The notes: generated by a model from the sequence alone, not told the origin. A stretch of DNA of 64,000 nucleotides from Paenibacillus pinisoli (GCF_003605435.1 NZ_QXQB01000005.1:186001-250000); one strand, 5' to 3'; counted from the first letter of the stretch, positions 16,311 through 25,171 are shown. Numbers and translations are program-made.

Positions 16311-17492
16311 TTGAAACAACTGCAACCCTTGTTCATCCTGCTTGCTTTAAGCTTAATCGTAACGTTATTTCCCCAGAAAAGCGACGCCGCTACAAAAAAA
16401 TCCTTATCTATTGCTGTGAATGACTTGGTTCTTCCTGATGCGGAAGCTGTTTATCGGGATGATATGATTTATGTTCCTTTGAGGAGCGTGTTCGAAGGGC
16501 TTGAATATGAATTGTTCTATAATGAGAATGATAAAAGTATCCAGTTTGAGATCCAAAATAATGCGTTTACATTATTTATCAATGAGAATACTGTCTTAAC
16601 AGCTGGTAGTATCTATCATAGTCAATATCCATTTGTATTAATAAAACAAAGAACATATATTCCACTCGCTATTTTTGAAAAATTATTAATTACTCAAGTT
16701 CATATGGATCAAAGTAACAACCTGCTATCCTTCCAAACTATGAACTTCTCAAATGATATAGATATAGAAAATCTTGTCGAAGCTTATTTTACAAGAAGTA
16801 CAGATCTAATTGATATTTTTAGTCCAGACATTCCTCCGAAAGAAGTAGAGTTTTATGAGTTCCGTCAAACTGTATTGGAAAAAATGACTGACTTCAAAGT
16901 GATCGAAATCATATATGAATCCGTTACAGATGCATTGGCCGTTGTAAGCTATAATGCTGAAACGCCAGCAGTATATATTGAAAAGGTATTTGAATTCTCC
17001 TTCACCAACAATAACGGACAATGGCGATTAACAAGTCAATTGGAACAAGATGAAGAAACAATTTCAGTTGGAAACTACGATCAATTGGCACAAACTCTTG
17101 TTGAATCGAACCCTGATAAAGTGAAAATACTTCTTGATGACGTGGCCTTTCACTATACGGCTAATTATGATGGAAAAGATGTAGCAGCTGCAATGAGCAC
17201 GTATTCCCCCAAATTTATTGAACGATGGAATAAAAGCATGCCTTGGATAAGCTTTGAGGATCAACTAAGAATGGAAATGGGGAGCTTACCTAGACATGAA
17301 TTGTTAGAATCAAAAGCAATCTACATGGATGATGAATATGCAGCTGTCTACATACGAATAAGAATTCATTATAATGAAAAGAATGGGAATTCTGAAGAAC
17401 AGAAACCAATGGTACACGAAGAAATTATTTACCTCGAACACACAAATAAAAACAGATGGACATACATTGACTTCGATGTATACAATAATTGA
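16311..17492 (+). CDS. Secreted stalk-domain (copper amine oxidase N-like) protein
   Basis: 393 residues. Signal peptide MKQLQPLFILLALSLIVTLF ends near SDAA (residue 27). Residues 40-140 are a copper amine oxidase N-terminal-like stalk domain, recognised by MIYVPLRSVFEGLEYELFYN and RTYIPLAIFEKL. The remainder (about 145-390) is a mixed fold with no recognised domain. Start is TTG 16311 after AAAAGGAG. The gene is distinctly more AT-rich than its neighbours, which might mean recent acquisition. Probably cell-wall associated; ends at a strong bidirectional terminator. Confidence 0.75.
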   Translation: MKQLQPLFILLALSLIVTLFPQKSDAATKKSLSIAVNDLVLPDAEAVYRDDMIYVPLRSVFEGLEYELFYNENDKSIQFEIQNNAFTLFINENTVLTAGSIYHSQYPFVLIKQRTYIPLAIFEKLLITQVHMDQSNNLLSFQTMNFSNDIDIENLVEAYFTRSTDLIDIFSPDIPPKEVEFYEFRQTVLEKMTDFKVIEIIYESVTDALAVVSYNAETPAVYIEKVFEFSFTNNNGQWRLTSQLEQDEETISVGNYDQLAQTLVESNPDKVKILLDDVAFHYTANYDGKDVAAAMSTYSPKFIERWNKSMPWISFEDQLRMEMGSLPRHELLESKAIYMDDEYAAVYIRIRIHYNEKNGNSEEQKPMVHEEIIYLEHTNKNRWTYIDFDVYNN

Positions 17493-17497
17493 ATGCC

Positions 17498-17529
17498 AAC
17501 AAAGCCGCGACAACCGTCGCGGCTTTGTT
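17498..17529. terminator. Bidirectional terminator between convergent genes
   Basis: 14-bp perfect stem AACAAAGCCGCGAC / GTCGCGGCTTTGTT with AACC loop, lying between the stop codons of the plus-strand stalk protein and the minus-strand YeeI gene. Confidence 0.85.
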
Positions 17530-17543
17530 CATGGGAGAAAAAA

Positions 17544-18266
17544 TTAGTCTTCCTGCTCCACGTTATGATATACCTGTTGTACGTCCTCCAGATCCTCCAG
17601 CGCATCGATCAGCTTCTCGAATTGCGCCTCGCTCTCAGCGGACGGCATTGCGACATAGTTCTGGGCCAGCATGGTCAGCTCGGCAATGTCAAACTCCGTA
17701 ATGCCCGCTTGCTTGAATGCTTCTTGAACGGCATGGAATTGGTCAGGCTCCGCATAGACGATAACCGACTCGTCTTCCTCGACGATATCGCGAACGTCAA
17801 CATCGGATTCCAGCATCAGCTCCATCACTTCGTCCAGCGATTTGCCCGATACACCGATAACAGCAGTCGCATCGAACATATAAGCTACAGAGCCGCTCAC
17901 GCCCATGCTGCCTCCCGCTTTGTTGAATGCAGAGCGTACAGCAGGTGCTGTACGATTCACATTATTCGTCAGCGTGTCTACAATGACCATTGAGCCGTTC
18001 GGGCCAAAACCTTCGTAACGCAGCTCTTGGTAGTTCTCGTCTCCCGCGCCTTTGGCTTTATCAATCGCGCGATCGATAATCGCTTTCGGCACGTTGTATG
18101 TTTTGGCACGCTCAAGCACCACTTTAAGAGCACGGTTGGACTCAGGGTCCGGCTCGCCTTTCTTGGCGGCCACATAAATTTCAACGCCGAACTTGGCGTA
18201 TATCCGGCTTGTATTTGCGTCCTTGGACGCTTTCTTTTCCTTAATATTGTTCCATTTACGACCCAT
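17544..18266 (-). CDS. yeeI: YebC/TACO1 family protein, YeeI/YeeN subgroup
   Basis: 240 residues. The opening MGRKWNNIKEKKASKDANTS and YAKFGVEIYVAAKKGEPDPE identify the YeeI/YeeN branch of the YebC family; the central RYEGFGPNGSMVIVDTLTNNVNRT and the C-terminal LEDVQQVYHNV complete it. YebC proteins are annotated as transcriptional regulators, and more recent work on the family points to relief of ribosome stalling at proline runs. Start ATG 18266 with GAAAGTGGGAG upstream. Single-gene unit. Confidence 0.9.
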   Translation of the reverse strand: MGRKWNNIKEKKASKDANTSRIYAKFGVEIYVAAKKGEPDPESNRALKVVLERAKTYNVPKAIIDRAIDKAKGAGDENYQELRYEGFGPNGSMVIVDTLTNNVNRTAPAVRSAFNKAGGSMGVSGSVAYMFDATAVIGVSGKSLDEVMELMLESDVDVRDIVEEDESVIVYAEPDQFHAVQEAFKQAGITEFDIAELTMLAQNYVAMPSAESEAQFEKLIDALEDLEDVQQVYHNVEQED

Positions 18267-18420
18267 GCTGCTCCCACTTTCTTCTTTATGGATTCTTCAT
18301 CATTATAACCGATTTTTGGGCAGATGTGGACAGGCTGTTGTGCAAACCAGTTGAAACCTGCTTAAAAGCGGCTTTAAGCTGCATTTTTGCTTATGTAGAA
18401 GGAGCAGCTGATGGAAAAGT

Positions 18421-19071
18421 CTATACCTTAAGCCTATGGGACAATAACCACTCCACCCATTCATCTTGATCGTAGGCATGATGCATGATACGGTGCCCCT
18501 CACCTGGAACAGTGGTCAACCGTATTTGCGGATTGATGTCCTTTAACGCTTCGACCATCTCGTGCGTTCTTTCGTAAGGAACAATATCATCGGCGTCGCC
18601 ATGGAATGCCCAGATGGGAATGTCCTTTAGAAGCTCTGCCTGGTCGGGATTGAACCAGCCCGAAAGTGGCGATACTGCCGCGAATACCCCCTGCTGATGC
18701 GCAGCATAATACCAGGCGCCGTGTCCGCCCATACTGAAACCGGTTAAATACACACGCTGCCGGTCAATCGGATAGCGAACCAGAATATCTTCCAGCAGCA
18801 GCATGATATCGTCCATTTCATCCGTCCATGACGAGTCGCCCGGACATTGTGGTGAAAGGATGAGGAAATGCAATTCGTTGTCAGCTTGAATTCTCGTGTT
18901 CAATCCGTAATCTCGCAAAAGTGCAATGTCATCTCCTCGGCGGTTGGAACCATGCAGGAACAAAACGAGCGGCCATTCTGCCGCATCATCCCCTTCACAA
19001 GCCTCAGGCAATGCTAGCATGTAATTGATGCCTTTTGAAGGCAAAGCGAATTTTTCTTCCAGTACGATCAT
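18421..19071 (-). CDS. Alpha/beta hydrolase (phospholipase/carboxylesterase-like)
   Basis: 216 residues. Nucleophile elbow GFSMG with S113, acid around D159-D162 (FHGDADDIVP), histidine H193 (PGEGH), oxyanion region FLHGSNRRGDD. Resembles predicted peptidase/esterase proteins of the PF02230 type. The ATG overlaps the stop of the upstream HAD gene by four bases (ATGA), so the pair is translationally coupled. No signal peptide. Substrate unknown. Confidence 0.8.
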   Translation of the reverse strand: MIVLEEKFALPSKGINYMLALPEACEGDDAAEWPLVLFLHGSNRRGDDIALLRDYGLNTRIQADNELHFLILSPQCPGDSSWTDEMDDIMLLLEDILVRYPIDRQRVYLTGFSMGGHGAWYYAAHQQGVFAAVSPLSGWFNPDQAELLKDIPIWAFHGDADDIVPYERTHEMVEALKDINPQIRLTTVPGEGHRIMHHAYDQDEWVEWLLSHRLKV

Positions 19072-19706
19072 TCCGCAAGCTCCCTTCTATTTATTAATTC
19101 TAATAGCTCGATTGGAGAATTCAGCTTATATCTCGCTTCGATGGTATCCGGATTGCCGCAGCCCCACAGGGCAAGCGCAAAGTCGATTCCGGCATCGCGC
19201 GCGCATTGCGCGTCATAGATCGTATCGCCAATGTACAAGGATGCAGCCGGATCTGCTCCGGACAGCTCCAAAAACTTAAGCAGAGGTTCAGGATGAGGCT
19301 TGTGCCTTGCCGTGTCGTCTGCGCATACTACATGGTGCAGTTCACCCATCAGTCCATGCGGGACGAAATCCGCATGAAGCTCCTCTGTTGTTTTGGATGT
19401 AACGATACCCGTCATAACGCCTTCAAGATTTAATGCAGCCAACAAGTCCTTAATGCCGTTAAATACATGGATCGTATGAGCAAAATCAACCATGTATTCA
19501 TTCCAACGCTCATTCGCCCGATCTATATCTTTTATTCCAAAACGAGGCAGGGCATCCGCTCCTGGGATGCCAAGCACAAATGTCAGCTGCTCCGTCTCCA
19601 GATGCTGTCCGTAATCAAGCATCAACATCTTCTGCAGAGATCCGAGCACTGCCTTTTCGGTGTCAATCAATGTGCCGTCTACGTCGAATATGAAAGTCTG
19701 ATACAT
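19068..19706 (-). CDS. HAD family hydrolase (phosphoglycolate phosphatase-like)
   Basis: 212 residues. HAD motif I DVDGTLIDTE (8-17), motif II around TGIVTSKT, motif III lysine in RHKPHPEPL and motif IV IGDTIYDAQCARDAG. C1-type helical cap between motifs I and II. Likely a small-molecule phosphatase (PGP/PpaX-like). Start ATG 19706 after AAAGGAGAG. Overlaps the downstream esterase gene by four bases. Confidence 0.85.
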   Translation of the reverse strand: MYQTFIFDVDGTLIDTEKAVLGSLQKMLMLDYGQHLETEQLTFVLGIPGADALPRFGIKDIDRANERWNEYMVDFAHTIHVFNGIKDLLAALNLEGVMTGIVTSKTTEELHADFVPHGLMGELHHVVCADDTARHKPHPEPLLKFLELSGADPAASLYIGDTIYDAQCARDAGIDFALALWGCGNPDTIEARYKLNSPIELLELINRRELAE

Positions 19707-19731
19707 GTCTGCTCTCCTTTATAGTCACAAT

Positions 19732-20469
19732 CTATTGGACCGGCTTTCGAACGACCAAAGTAACGCAATCTGAGGACAGTCTGACTGGCTCATCCCCTCT
19801 AGTAATCTCGAAAACAAGCGGTTTGACGAGCCGCTTCATCGTCTCCCAGCCATGATAGGTCTGATCAAGAAGTTCACGCATCGCTTTTGTCGACATATTG
19901 ATCTCGAACATGGGATCAAGCGTTTCATTCATTCGAATAGATATTTCCTGTATATTGCTGCCAATAATGATGCAATGAATGCCGCCCGGCTTAGTGCCTG
20001 TAACCATCTCCATAAGCTTGCGCCTCAGTTCTTCCTCTGATCTCAGATGCTCTAAAGCAGATACTGCAATAATGGCGTCAAAGCTCTCCGCCTCTATGCG
20101 GTAGCTTTCAATGTCCGACTGTACAGCTTCTATGTTAGAGTCAACTTGATGAATGCGGCTGTAATTCATAAGACCCTCTATGGCTGAGCTTAGCATATCC
20201 ACGGCCACTACCGACCCATTGAAAGCCTTCAAGTAACCGGCAATTGGAATCGTATTGCGACCGACGCCGCTCCCTAGATCAAGTACCCGCATCGCATCCG
20301 ATTGAATCAGCTCCGGCAGGATTTCCAGCACCGTCTGAACCGGCGAATGCAGCCAAGATCCCGGCTCGAATAGCTTGTGCTGCCCATAGCATTGATCATG
20401 GTACTGCTTCTCCTCCGCGCGGATACGACTTATCCTATCCGATGGTTCTTGAACGGAATGGCCAATTAT
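19732..20469 (-). CDS. Class I SAM-dependent methyltransferase with probable ATA/ATT start
   Basis: About 245 residues if translation begins at ATA 20467-20469 (or ATT 20464-20466), directly after AGGAGGG. The SAM-binding motif I is VLDLGSGVGRNTIPIAG; acidic motif AVDML follows. The N-terminal segment IRAEEKQYHDQCYGQHKLFEPGSWLHSPV looks like genuine family sequence and is in frame, but contains no ATG, GTG or TTG; the first standard start is GTG 20331, which would remove it and has no ribosome site. Downstream of a membrane-anchored protein whose stop overlaps the ribosome site. Substrate unknown. Confidence 0.7.
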   Translation of the reverse strand: MIGHSVQEPSDRISRIRAEEKQYHDQCYGQHKLFEPGSWLHSPVQTVLEILPELIQSDAMRVLDLGSGVGRNTIPIAGYLKAFNGSVVAVDMLSSAIEGLMNYSRIHQVDSNIEAVQSDIESYRIEAESFDAIIAVSALEHLRSEEELRRKLMEMVTGTKPGGIHCIIIGSNIQEISIRMNETLDPMFEINMSTKAMRELLDQTYHGWETMKRLVKPLVFEITRGDEPVRLSSDCVTLVVRKPVQ

Positions 20470-20480
20470 AAGAATCCCTC

Positions 20481-20954
20481 CTACTTGTTTGGTTCCTCCA
20501 ATAGGTTTTTGGCGATGTCTTGGGCCTCTTCAATCGTTGCTGCCCCGTTCACAAAGTAACCGTGTTCTACAGGATAACGTTCCCTGAAGTCTTTAAGTTG
20601 CAGCCACACATGCTTAAAGTCGGTGGCCAAATACATCGTGCCTAGGCTTGTAACCGAACTGCCCTTCAATTCGGTTAATATGGCGAAATAAGATGCTCTG
20701 TTTTCTTTTAGAAGAACGTCATACGTCCTCTCTCCTGAAGTCAACGTTCCTTTAATACTGTCTTTGGCGAAAAGGAACCGTGATCGCTCTCCTTTGAAGT
20801 AGACGGTATCCGGAGCAATAAAGTTCAAGTCCGCGTCGTAGACAATGCCCTGATAAGTCTGCTCGATGGCGATCGGGCGGTGATATTGGTACATGAGCAG
20901 CGCAGCAACAGCTACGATCAGAATTGTGATGGACAGATATATTTTGCTTTTCAT
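20481..20954 (-). CDS. Membrane-anchored hypothetical protein
   Basis: 157 residues with one N-terminal membrane segment (YLSITILIVAVAALLMYQYH) and an extracytoplasmic beta-rich part. A late stretch, VNGAATIEEAQDIAKNLLEEP, is helical. No family recognised. It lies between the frameshifted GNAT gene and the methyltransferase; the ribosome site of the latter starts at its stop codon. Confidence 0.6.
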   Translation of the reverse strand: MKSKIYLSITILIVAVAALLMYQYHRPIAIEQTYQGIVYDADLNFIAPDTVYFKGERSRFLFAKDSIKGTLTSGERTYDVLLKENRASYFAILTELKGSSVTSLGTMYLATDFKHVWLQLKDFRERYPVEHGYFVNGAATIEEAQDIAKNLLEEPNK

Positions 20955-20984
20955 TGCAGCTTGTTCACACCTTTGCGCAATAAA

Positions 20985-21486
20985 CTAACATCCGATTGAC
21001 GGCTGGTTAGCCAGTACAACTGATTCCTCAATCTGCCGGTCGGGAACATTCCAATATAATCGAAGCAATCTCTCTTTCTCTTGGGCAGAGACAAGCCGGA
21101 ACCCGTGCTTCTCATAAAAATCGAATCGCCCAGCTTGCATCCGCCCATGTGCCGATTAATACTGGCTGAGCTGTACGTTCCAGCAAGTCATGCAGCAGCT
21201 TGCCGCCTACGCCCTGATTACGGGCCGTCGTTCGGACGTAAGCATGGCGTATCAGACTGACTTCTCCCTTATCCTGCAGTCCCATCACACCAATCAGTTC
21301 ACCGCCTTCATCCGTGCAGCCCCAGAACCGAACTCCCTCCTCCAGCTCCCGTTCAAGCTCTGACATGGTCATATAGGGTTCGCGGTAGCGGTCATTCGGA
21401 ATCCTGCCTTTGTAGGCAACCGCCGCATCGTTAATAATGGCGTGAATGGCCGCCGTTTCATTCGTTTCACATACACGAATCATCAT
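20985..21486 (-). pseudogene. GNAT acetyltransferase with homopolymer frameshift
   Basis: The first 124 codons encode a normal GNAT (RHAYVRTTARNQGVGGKLLHDLLER) that stops at 21112 just after WAIRF. In the next frame the missing end continues at once: FYEKHGFRLVSAQEKERLL and so on to TAG 20985. The junction is a run of five A on the plus strand (21116-21120; T on the coding strand); four would restore a single frame of about 167 residues. Hence a disrupted gene, a slippage site or a base-calling error. Start ATG 21486. Confidence 0.8.
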
Positions 21487-21500
21487 GGCTCTCTTCCTTT

Positions 21501-22202
21501 CTATTGCTCCGAAGCGGATTTGAAGTGGTTATTCGTCCATGCATAATGATTGGTGAACGTCTTTCCGGCAGAATTGTCGTAGTATTCAAGCTTGAAGCCA
21601 GCATCTCCCCATGGCTCGAATTCGATAGCATGACGGCTTCCGCCGCTTGCGAATAAGTGCTGTCGATCGGCGATATCCAATCTCTCTATCGAATAGTCTT
21701 CTCTGATCGTATAAAGCTGATAGTAATTGCCATTACTGGTTCCATATTGTCCAAGCGCAAAATCAATATCTCCATCTCCGTTATAGTCCGCGAATGACAG
21801 CTCGAAGATCTCATTCACCTGCTGAAAAAACGAACGGTCGATATCAAATTGCCGTAATACATTACCGCTACCATCACGAATGACGAATTGAAAGCTTCCT
21901 TGCCAATTCCGCCCCATAAGTGCCCCCGGATTCCAATCCTCATAGTAACTGCCTTCAATCAGCGCCACATCCAGATCGATGTCCACGCCCAAATAAGAGA
22001 ATAGTGAATTATGGGAAACCGTCATCGGTCCAGATATCTGAATAGCGGCTGGATTGTTCTCTGCAGCCTGTGCAGTCCGATCGTTAGCCGCATGGCTTGC
22101 TCCTTGATCTGAGGGATCAGAGTCTGTAAGGGTACTCGCCTGGCATGCGGTAAGGAAGAACAGAAGGAGAGACAGCATGATGAATGCCTTTAAATAACGC
22201 AA
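21501..22202 (-). CDS. Lipoprotein with FG-GAP/EF-hand-like motif
   Basis: 233 residues. Lipoprotein signal with lipobox FLTAC (Cys at 20), then a Ser/Asp-rich linker to about residue 50. Near residue 145 DYNGDGDIDFALGQYG is a calcium-binding type DxDGDxD loop as in FG-GAP/VCBS repeats. Beta-rich elsewhere. Anchored outside the membrane. The start at 22202 has GAGAGGGGA upstream. Function unknown. Confidence 0.7.
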   Translation of the reverse strand: MRYLKAFIMLSLLLFFLTACQASTLTDSDPSDQGASHAANDRTAQAAENNPAAIQISGPMTVSHNSLFSYLGVDIDLDVALIEGSYYEDWNPGALMGRNWQGSFQFVIRDGSGNVLRQFDIDRSFFQQVNEIFELSFADYNGDGDIDFALGQYGTSNGNYYQLYTIREDYSIERLDIADRQHLFASGGSRHAIEFEPWGDAGFKLEYYDNSAGKTFTNHYAWTNNHFKSASEQ

Positions 22203-22243
22203 TAGGATTCCCCTCTCCTATTCATTGTTATTATGCTTCTAGC

Positions 22244-22543
22244 TTAACGGTCTAACAGAACTTGTTCATAATGCTGGACAACAGGGAACGGGTCATAGTA
22301 ATGATGCAGCAACGCCTTCCACTCCTGGTAGGGCTGAGACTCGCGGAAGCCGACTGTATGGTCCTCAAGAGTCTCCCAGTGTACAAGCAGAATATATTGG
22401 TGGTCATTCTCGATGCAGGACTGAAGCTCATGCCTGATGTAACCTTTCATGCTTGCAATAATGCTTGACGCTTCCTTGAAGCTCGCTTCAAACTCGCGGG
22501 TCTGGCCCTGTTTAATATGCAGTACGGCTGCTTCCAGAATCAT
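22244..22543 (-). CDS. Antibiotic biosynthesis monooxygenase (ABM) domain protein
   Basis: 99 residues of the dimeric alpha/beta barrel ABM fold: MILEAAVLHIKQGQTREFEASFKEA, then GYIRHELQSCIENDHQYILLVHWETLEDHTVGFRES and YQEWKALLHHY. Start at ATG 22541-22543 after AAGGAGAG; the open frame extends 13 codons further without a site. Such proteins are cofactor-less oxygenases or haem-degrading enzymes; the key residues here do not allow a choice. Confidence 0.8.
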   Translation of the reverse strand: MILEAAVLHIKQGQTREFEASFKEASSIIASMKGYIRHELQSCIENDHQYILLVHWETLEDHTVGFRESQPYQEWKALLHHYYDPFPVVQHYEQVLLDR

Positions 22544-22586
22544 CGCTATATCTCTCCTTAACCTTCTATATAAATATGGCAACTAA

Positions 22587-23216
22587 TCAAAACCATCTCA
22601 TGTGCCTGAGCTGTGTGGACCATCTATCCTTCCACTTCTGCAGCTTGCTTCGGCGGTCGGGCAGAAGCTGAACGCCGGCAATATGAGCAATTTCTTCTAC
22701 AACCTCTTCAATGCTCATAAAATCTGTATCGATCTGATGGCGGAAACTCTCATGCTGCAATCCTTGAATGCAGCGGCCAATTTGCTGCGCAGCCCATGAG
22801 TTCGGCCCCTCTCTTCTTTTCCCTAGCCGTTCCAGCAGAACTTCCTTTGACGCACATAAAGCTACATGTATAACCTCAATGCCTTCTGACCTCAACCGTC
22901 CTACGATATCCTCAAAGTAGCAGGTATCTACAACTGTCATGGGTATAATTACAGGCCCTTCGTACTCTTCATGCAGCATCTTTAAGACGGCATAATTGCA
23001 TTCTCGCCATGCCGGATAGTCTTGGAAATCCCCGCGGGCAATCGAAGCAGGCATTTGCTTCCGCAGAAAATAGCCCATGTTCTCCGGATCATATAAATAC
23101 GAGCCAGGAAGTCTTCTGTGCATCTCGTGCGATGCTTGCGTCTTGCCAGCTCCGAATGCGCCGTTAATCCAGATCAATTTGGCCGGACCCGCTTGTTCTC
23201 TGTTACTATAGGTCAT
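22587..23216 (-). CDS. tmrB: TmrB-like P-loop kinase (tunicamycin-resistance family)
   Basis: 209 residues. Walker A GAFGAGKT (residues 19-26) inside LIWINGAFGAGKTQASHEMHRR, then YDPENMGYFLRK, VIIPMTVVD and NSWAAQQIGRCIQGL, which closely follow Bacillus subtilis TmrB throughout. TmrB confers tunicamycin resistance, probably by binding or modifying the drug at the membrane. The start overlaps the end of the upstream GNAT gene by 11 bases, giving a coupled phosphatase-GNAT-TmrB set. Confidence 0.8.
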   Translation of the reverse strand: MTYSNREQAGPAKLIWINGAFGAGKTQASHEMHRRLPGSYLYDPENMGYFLRKQMPASIARGDFQDYPAWRECNYAVLKMLHEEYEGPVIIPMTVVDTCYFEDIVGRLRSEGIEVIHVALCASKEVLLERLGKRREGPNSWAAQQIGRCIQGLQHESFRHQIDTDFMSIEEVVEEIAHIAGVQLLPDRRSKLQKWKDRWSTQLRHMRWF

Positions 23217-23712
23217 AAGCCATCCATTCTTCGTCGTACCGGACTCCGTTCACGATAAGGGCATTTCGTTCCAAGCCGTAGTTCCGAAAACCAAGCGATT
23301 CGTACAAGTTCCGCGCCCCCGTATTCATGGTGACTACCGTCAATTGAATTTGCTCCAATCCGTCCATCTGGCGAGCACGCTCAAGGATCCCCCCGATAAG
23401 CGCTCTGCCAGCTCCATGCTTGCGATAGCCGGCCTTGACGTAGACTCCCCATATAAACCCCTTATGTCTTGTCTTGCGTGCAGTCTCTCTCAGGAATCCT
23501 GCCATCCCGATAACTTGCCCGTCTGCATAAGCGCCTAACACAAATTGATTGGCTGTCTCTTCAATCTTTGCCCGCACAGCTTCTGGAGGCGTCTCGAGCG
23601 CCTCCTCATAAGAGCTGCCGAATGCCTCTGGACTCGTGCGAAGCGCCTCCAGCCGAAGGTCCCACAATAAAGAGGCTTCTTCGACCGCAATTGACCGTAT
23701 TTGCACCATCAT
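23206..23712 (-). CDS. GNAT family N-acetyltransferase
   Basis: 168 residues with a complete GNAT core: GFIWGVYVKAGYRKHGAGRALIGGIL (acetyl-CoA loop) and LTVVTMNTGARNLYESLGFRNYG. N-terminal IRSIAVEEASLLWDLRLEALRTSPEAFGSS is typical of PanZ/YkwB-like members. The ATG overlaps the stop of the phosphatase gene by four bases, and its own end overlaps tmrB. Substrate unknown, perhaps an antibiotic or metabolite given its neighbour. Confidence 0.85.
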   Translation of the reverse strand: MMVQIRSIAVEEASLLWDLRLEALRTSPEAFGSSYEEALETPPEAVRAKIEETANQFVLGAYADGQVIGMAGFLRETARKTRHKGFIWGVYVKAGYRKHGAGRALIGGILERARQMDGLEQIQLTVVTMNTGARNLYESLGFRNYGLERNALIVNGVRYDEEWMAYDL

Positions 23713-24443
23713 GTTTCACTCCTTTGTGTCATATTCGCAACTGCGGCTGTATCGTATATGCCATCCTCATAAAGAAGAGCATTAAGCTGAAGGCCAATCG
23801 AGCAGCCTCCGTCGATGCCGATCTTATCTCCGCCGAACCACACATTTGGATGACCATGAAGCTTGGTCGCAATGGTATGTCCGAAGATGACAGTTTTGTC
23901 TACTGTTGTTGGATGGAGATAAAATTCATCCTTAATATACATAAAATCATGCTCGGACTGCAGCGTCCAGTCAAACAAGCCCGGCCGCAGTCCGGCATGA
24001 ACATAGATATGGCGGTCATCTTCCGCATATAACGGCAAGCCTGCCAAAAAGTCAAGATGGCTTGCATACTCCGCTTCTATTCTTCTCCTTGCCTCTGCTC
24101 GGCTGCGCTCGGATACCTCAAAGCTGCCGACATAGCTATGCAAGGTAGGGGGGCCTCCATGCTCGGCAAATTTGCGAAGGACGTCAGGGTCGTCCCCGCG
24201 AACAAAATCGACGAGCCGCTGATCGTGGTTTCCTCTTAGCGCAATGGCTCCATGCTGCTGCACAAGTCGCATGACGGCATCGACTGCCTCGCGGCTCTGT
24301 GGTCCCTTGTCTACGTAGTCGCCAAGCAGAATAAGCCGATCCTGCTCCGGCACATATTTCACTTTCTCTAATAATCGCTCAAAAGGCTCGATGCAACCAT
24401 GAATATCGCTGATCATAATCGTCCTGCTATAGTTAGCATCCAT
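23709..24443 (-). CDS. Serine/threonine-type metallophosphatase (PPP/ApaH-like)
   Basis: 244 residues. Metal-binding motifs of the PPP family: SDIHG (12-16), GDYVDKG (41-47), GNHD (71-74) and later IYVHAG and IFGHT histidines. This size and order fit bacterial PrpE/PrpA or diadenosine tetraphosphatase-like enzymes; cytoplasmic. First gene of a three-gene overlapping set with GNAT and TmrB-like kinase. Confidence 0.85.
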   Translation of the reverse strand: MDANYSRTIMISDIHGCIEPFERLLEKVKYVPEQDRLILLGDYVDKGPQSREAVDAVMRLVQQHGAIALRGNHDQRLVDFVRGDDPDVLRKFAEHGGPPTLHSYVGSFEVSERSRAEARRRIEAEYASHLDFLAGLPLYAEDDRHIYVHAGLRPGLFDWTLQSEHDFMYIKDEFYLHPTTVDKTVIFGHTIATKLHGHPNVWFGGDKIGIDGGCSIGLQLNALLYEDGIYDTAAVANMTQRSET

Positions 24444-24477
24444 GGTATCCCCACTCCTTATCGGAATCGACTTTCTA

Positions 24478-25146
24478 TTAGGTCTCAGGCAATTGGAACC
24501 GTTTGACCGTCATCGGATTGATTATCTTCAAACTATCAATGGAACGCTCGCGATACTGCTCCATTAACCGTACGAAAATTTTGGCAATTAAACGGCTGTC
24601 ATCAAGAGCATCATGTCTGGCGAGCCCGCTATCATCTACTCCAACTCGCTTCAACAGCAGATTGGTAGAAATAACCTCTTTTTCCTCAGGATATACATAT
24701 TGATAGAGTACTTTCGTATCCAAAATAGGCATGCTTAGCCCAGCTATCGAGCGGCGATAGCATTCCGCTTGTATAAGCGGCCAGTCATATTCATAGCCGG
24801 CTTGCGTTACGAGAACCGTGCCCTCGGCAAAATCAAGGAACTCTTTATACACTTTATCCCATCCAGGCGCATTCGCTATATGTTGATTCGTCACGCCGGT
24901 CAACTGTTCGATGAAAGGGGAAATCGGCACTGGCGACTGTACATAAGACATATAAGAAGCAGCGGATTCTAGATTGTTATGTCTGCCGATTGAGAAACGT
25001 ACCGCACCGATTTGAGTAATATGATCCTTCTCAGGATCCGGTCCGGTCGCCTCAATATCGAATACACAATAATGATGGCTCATCAAGTTGTCCATCTGAA
25101 GCTCTGACACGGCGTATTCAGCCTCGGAAATTAGTTGAAGCTTCAT
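24478..25146 (-). CDS. DEDDh 3'-5' exonuclease (DnaQ-like)
   Basis: 222 residues. Exo I motif VFDIEATG (D30, E32), Exo II region with TQAGYEYDWPLIQAE and Exo III HDALDD, the DEDDh set of DnaQ/epsilon-type exonucleases. Start ATG 25144-25146 preceded by GGGAGTGGGAG; an ATG six codons upstream has no site. Stand-alone nuclease, probably in DNA or RNA turnover; precise role unknown. Confidence 0.8.
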   Translation of the reverse strand: MKLQLISEAEYAVSELQMDNLMSHHYCVFDIEATGPDPEKDHITQIGAVRFSIGRHNNLESAASYMSYVQSPVPISPFIEQLTGVTNQHIANAPGWDKVYKEFLDFAEGTVLVTQAGYEYDWPLIQAECYRRSIAGLSMPILDTKVLYQYVYPEEKEVISTNLLLKRVGVDDSGLARHDALDDSRLIAKIFVRLMEQYRERSIDSLKIINPMTVKRFQLPET

Positions 25147-25171
25147 GCTCCCACTCCCATCCATTACTTGA

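Noticed and set aside
18340..18400. Terminator for the esterase gene (GCTTAAA/TTTAAGC hairpin)
   Set aside because: Short AT-rich stem without a proper T-run on the minus strand; too weak to list.
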